Part shown: positions 6,687 to 7,030 of the stretch, piece by piece | How positions within the stretch are numbered: the first letter of the stretch is position 1 | Layout: each line of letters opens with the position of its first letter | Assembly (NCBI GenBank): GCA_031366885.1 | Contig: JANLPB010000270.1 | Coordinates: 1-7,030, forward strand | Direction: 5' to 3' | Source of the DNA: UBA668 sp031366885 | Lineage (GTDB): Bacteria > Actinomycetota > Acidimicrobiia > Acidimicrobiales > Ilumatobacteraceae | Length of the DNA stretch: 7,030 nucleotides | Notes under the pieces: model-generated | Told to the model about the DNA's origin: nothing | Databases searched by the model: none | What the model saw: the letters and a program-made list of their open reading frames with translations, nothing else | Translations under genes and position numbers: made by a program

Positions 6687-7030
6687 ATGGAACACGAACT
6701 GGAAGACTTCGACCGCGGCCTGGCCTTCGACCTGGGCAAGCTGATGGAGCGCCGCCGGGCGCTACAGATGATGGCTGGAGCGGGCGCCGTTGCCTTCCTC
6801 GCTGCGTGTGGCTCGGACTCAAGTACCGCCAACACGACCGCCAGCACTGCCGCAGGAGTGGACACGACCGCTGCGGCGACGACGGTGGGGGCGACCGACA
6901 CCACCGCTGCAGGAACGGCTACGTGCACCACCCAGGTCCCTGAGGAGACGGCCGGCCCCTACCCCGGCGACGGATCCAACGGCCCCGACATTCTCACCGA
7001 GCCCGACGTGGTGCGCAGCGACATCGCCAC
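6687..7030 (+). CDS. Tat-exported lipoprotein with intradiol dioxygenase-like domain start, C-terminus cut by window edge
   Basis: The frame is open from ATG 6687 to the window end (114 visible residues). The N-terminus carries ERRRALQMM (21-29), a twin-arginine-like motif, then a short hydrophobic stretch and a lipobox LAAC (38-41). Cys41 would be lipidated, so the protein should be anchored outside the cytoplasmic membrane. Residues 43-79 form a Ser/Thr/Ala-rich low-complexity linker. The mature domain begins at CTTQVPEETAGPYPGDG (80-96) and continues to DILTEPDVVRSDI (101-113). This resembles the start of secreted actinobacterial proteins related to intradiol ring-cleavage dioxygenases (catechol or protocatechuate type). 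The Fe(III)-binding Tyr and His residues would lie beyond the window, so catalytic competence cannot be judged. The start is chosen from the AAAGGA site eight bases upstream and the proximity of the Arg pair. Export and lipidation are well supported; the enzyme class is moderately so. Confidence 0.78.
   Translation, partial: MEHELEDFDRGLAFDLGKLMERRRALQMMAGAGAVAFLAACGSDSSTANTTASTAAGVDTTAAATTVGATDTTAAGTATCTTQVPEETAGPYPGDGSNGPDILTEPDVVRSDIA

Noticed and set aside
6099..7030. Stop-codon readthrough fusing the PIN toxin to the lipoprotein
   Set aside because: The downstream gene has its own ribosome binding site and an N-terminal export signal that would not work in a fusion. The shared frame is most simply chance.

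Overview
This GC-rich, gene-dense window looks like actinobacterial chromosome. The reasons are the heavy G/C bias at third codon positions, the GTG starts, a leaderless TANNNT-type promoter, and a twin-arginine lipoprotein with a Thr/Ala-rich linker. An acidimicrobial-type lineage would fit, but no taxonomic marker is present, so this is inference only. The window holds six protein genes: four complete and two cut by the window edges. I see no tRNA, rRNA, CRISPR array, insertion sequence or phage gene.

Left part (1 to about 1840, minus strand): a two-gene unit transcribed leftwards. First comes an alpha/beta hydrolase of the kynurenine formamidase (arylformamidase) type. Its stop codon overlaps, by four bases (GTGA), the GTG start of a GMC-family FAD oxidoreductase that runs off the left edge. 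The overlap implies co-expression and possibly a shared substrate pathway.

Centre (1927 to 5811, plus strand): a full-length HrpA-type DEAH-box RNA helicase of 1294 residues, divergent from the hydrolase. All helicase motifs are intact and the long HrpA-specific C-terminal region is present. This is a housekeeping RNA-metabolism gene.

Right part (5821 to 6509, plus strand): a type II toxin-antitoxin pair lies just downstream of hrpA. It consists of an AbrB/SpoVT-fold antitoxin (VapB type) and a PIN-domain ribonuclease toxin (VapC type), overlapping by four bases. A readable -35/-10 promoter sits immediately before the antitoxin ATG, suggesting leaderless translation. Inverted and direct repeats overlap this promoter and could be the autoregulatory operator.

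Right edge (6510 to 7030): a short spacer carries a 16-bp near-perfect dyad and a three-copy 12-bp tandem repeat. It is followed by the N-terminus of a predicted Tat-exported lipoprotein whose visible domain start resembles secreted intradiol ring-cleavage dioxygenase-like proteins.

No clearly novel multi-gene system is visible. The most worthwhile leads are the regulatory architecture of the vapBC promoter, the dyad and tandem repeat before the lipoprotein, and the coupled hydrolase/GMC oxidoreductase pair.
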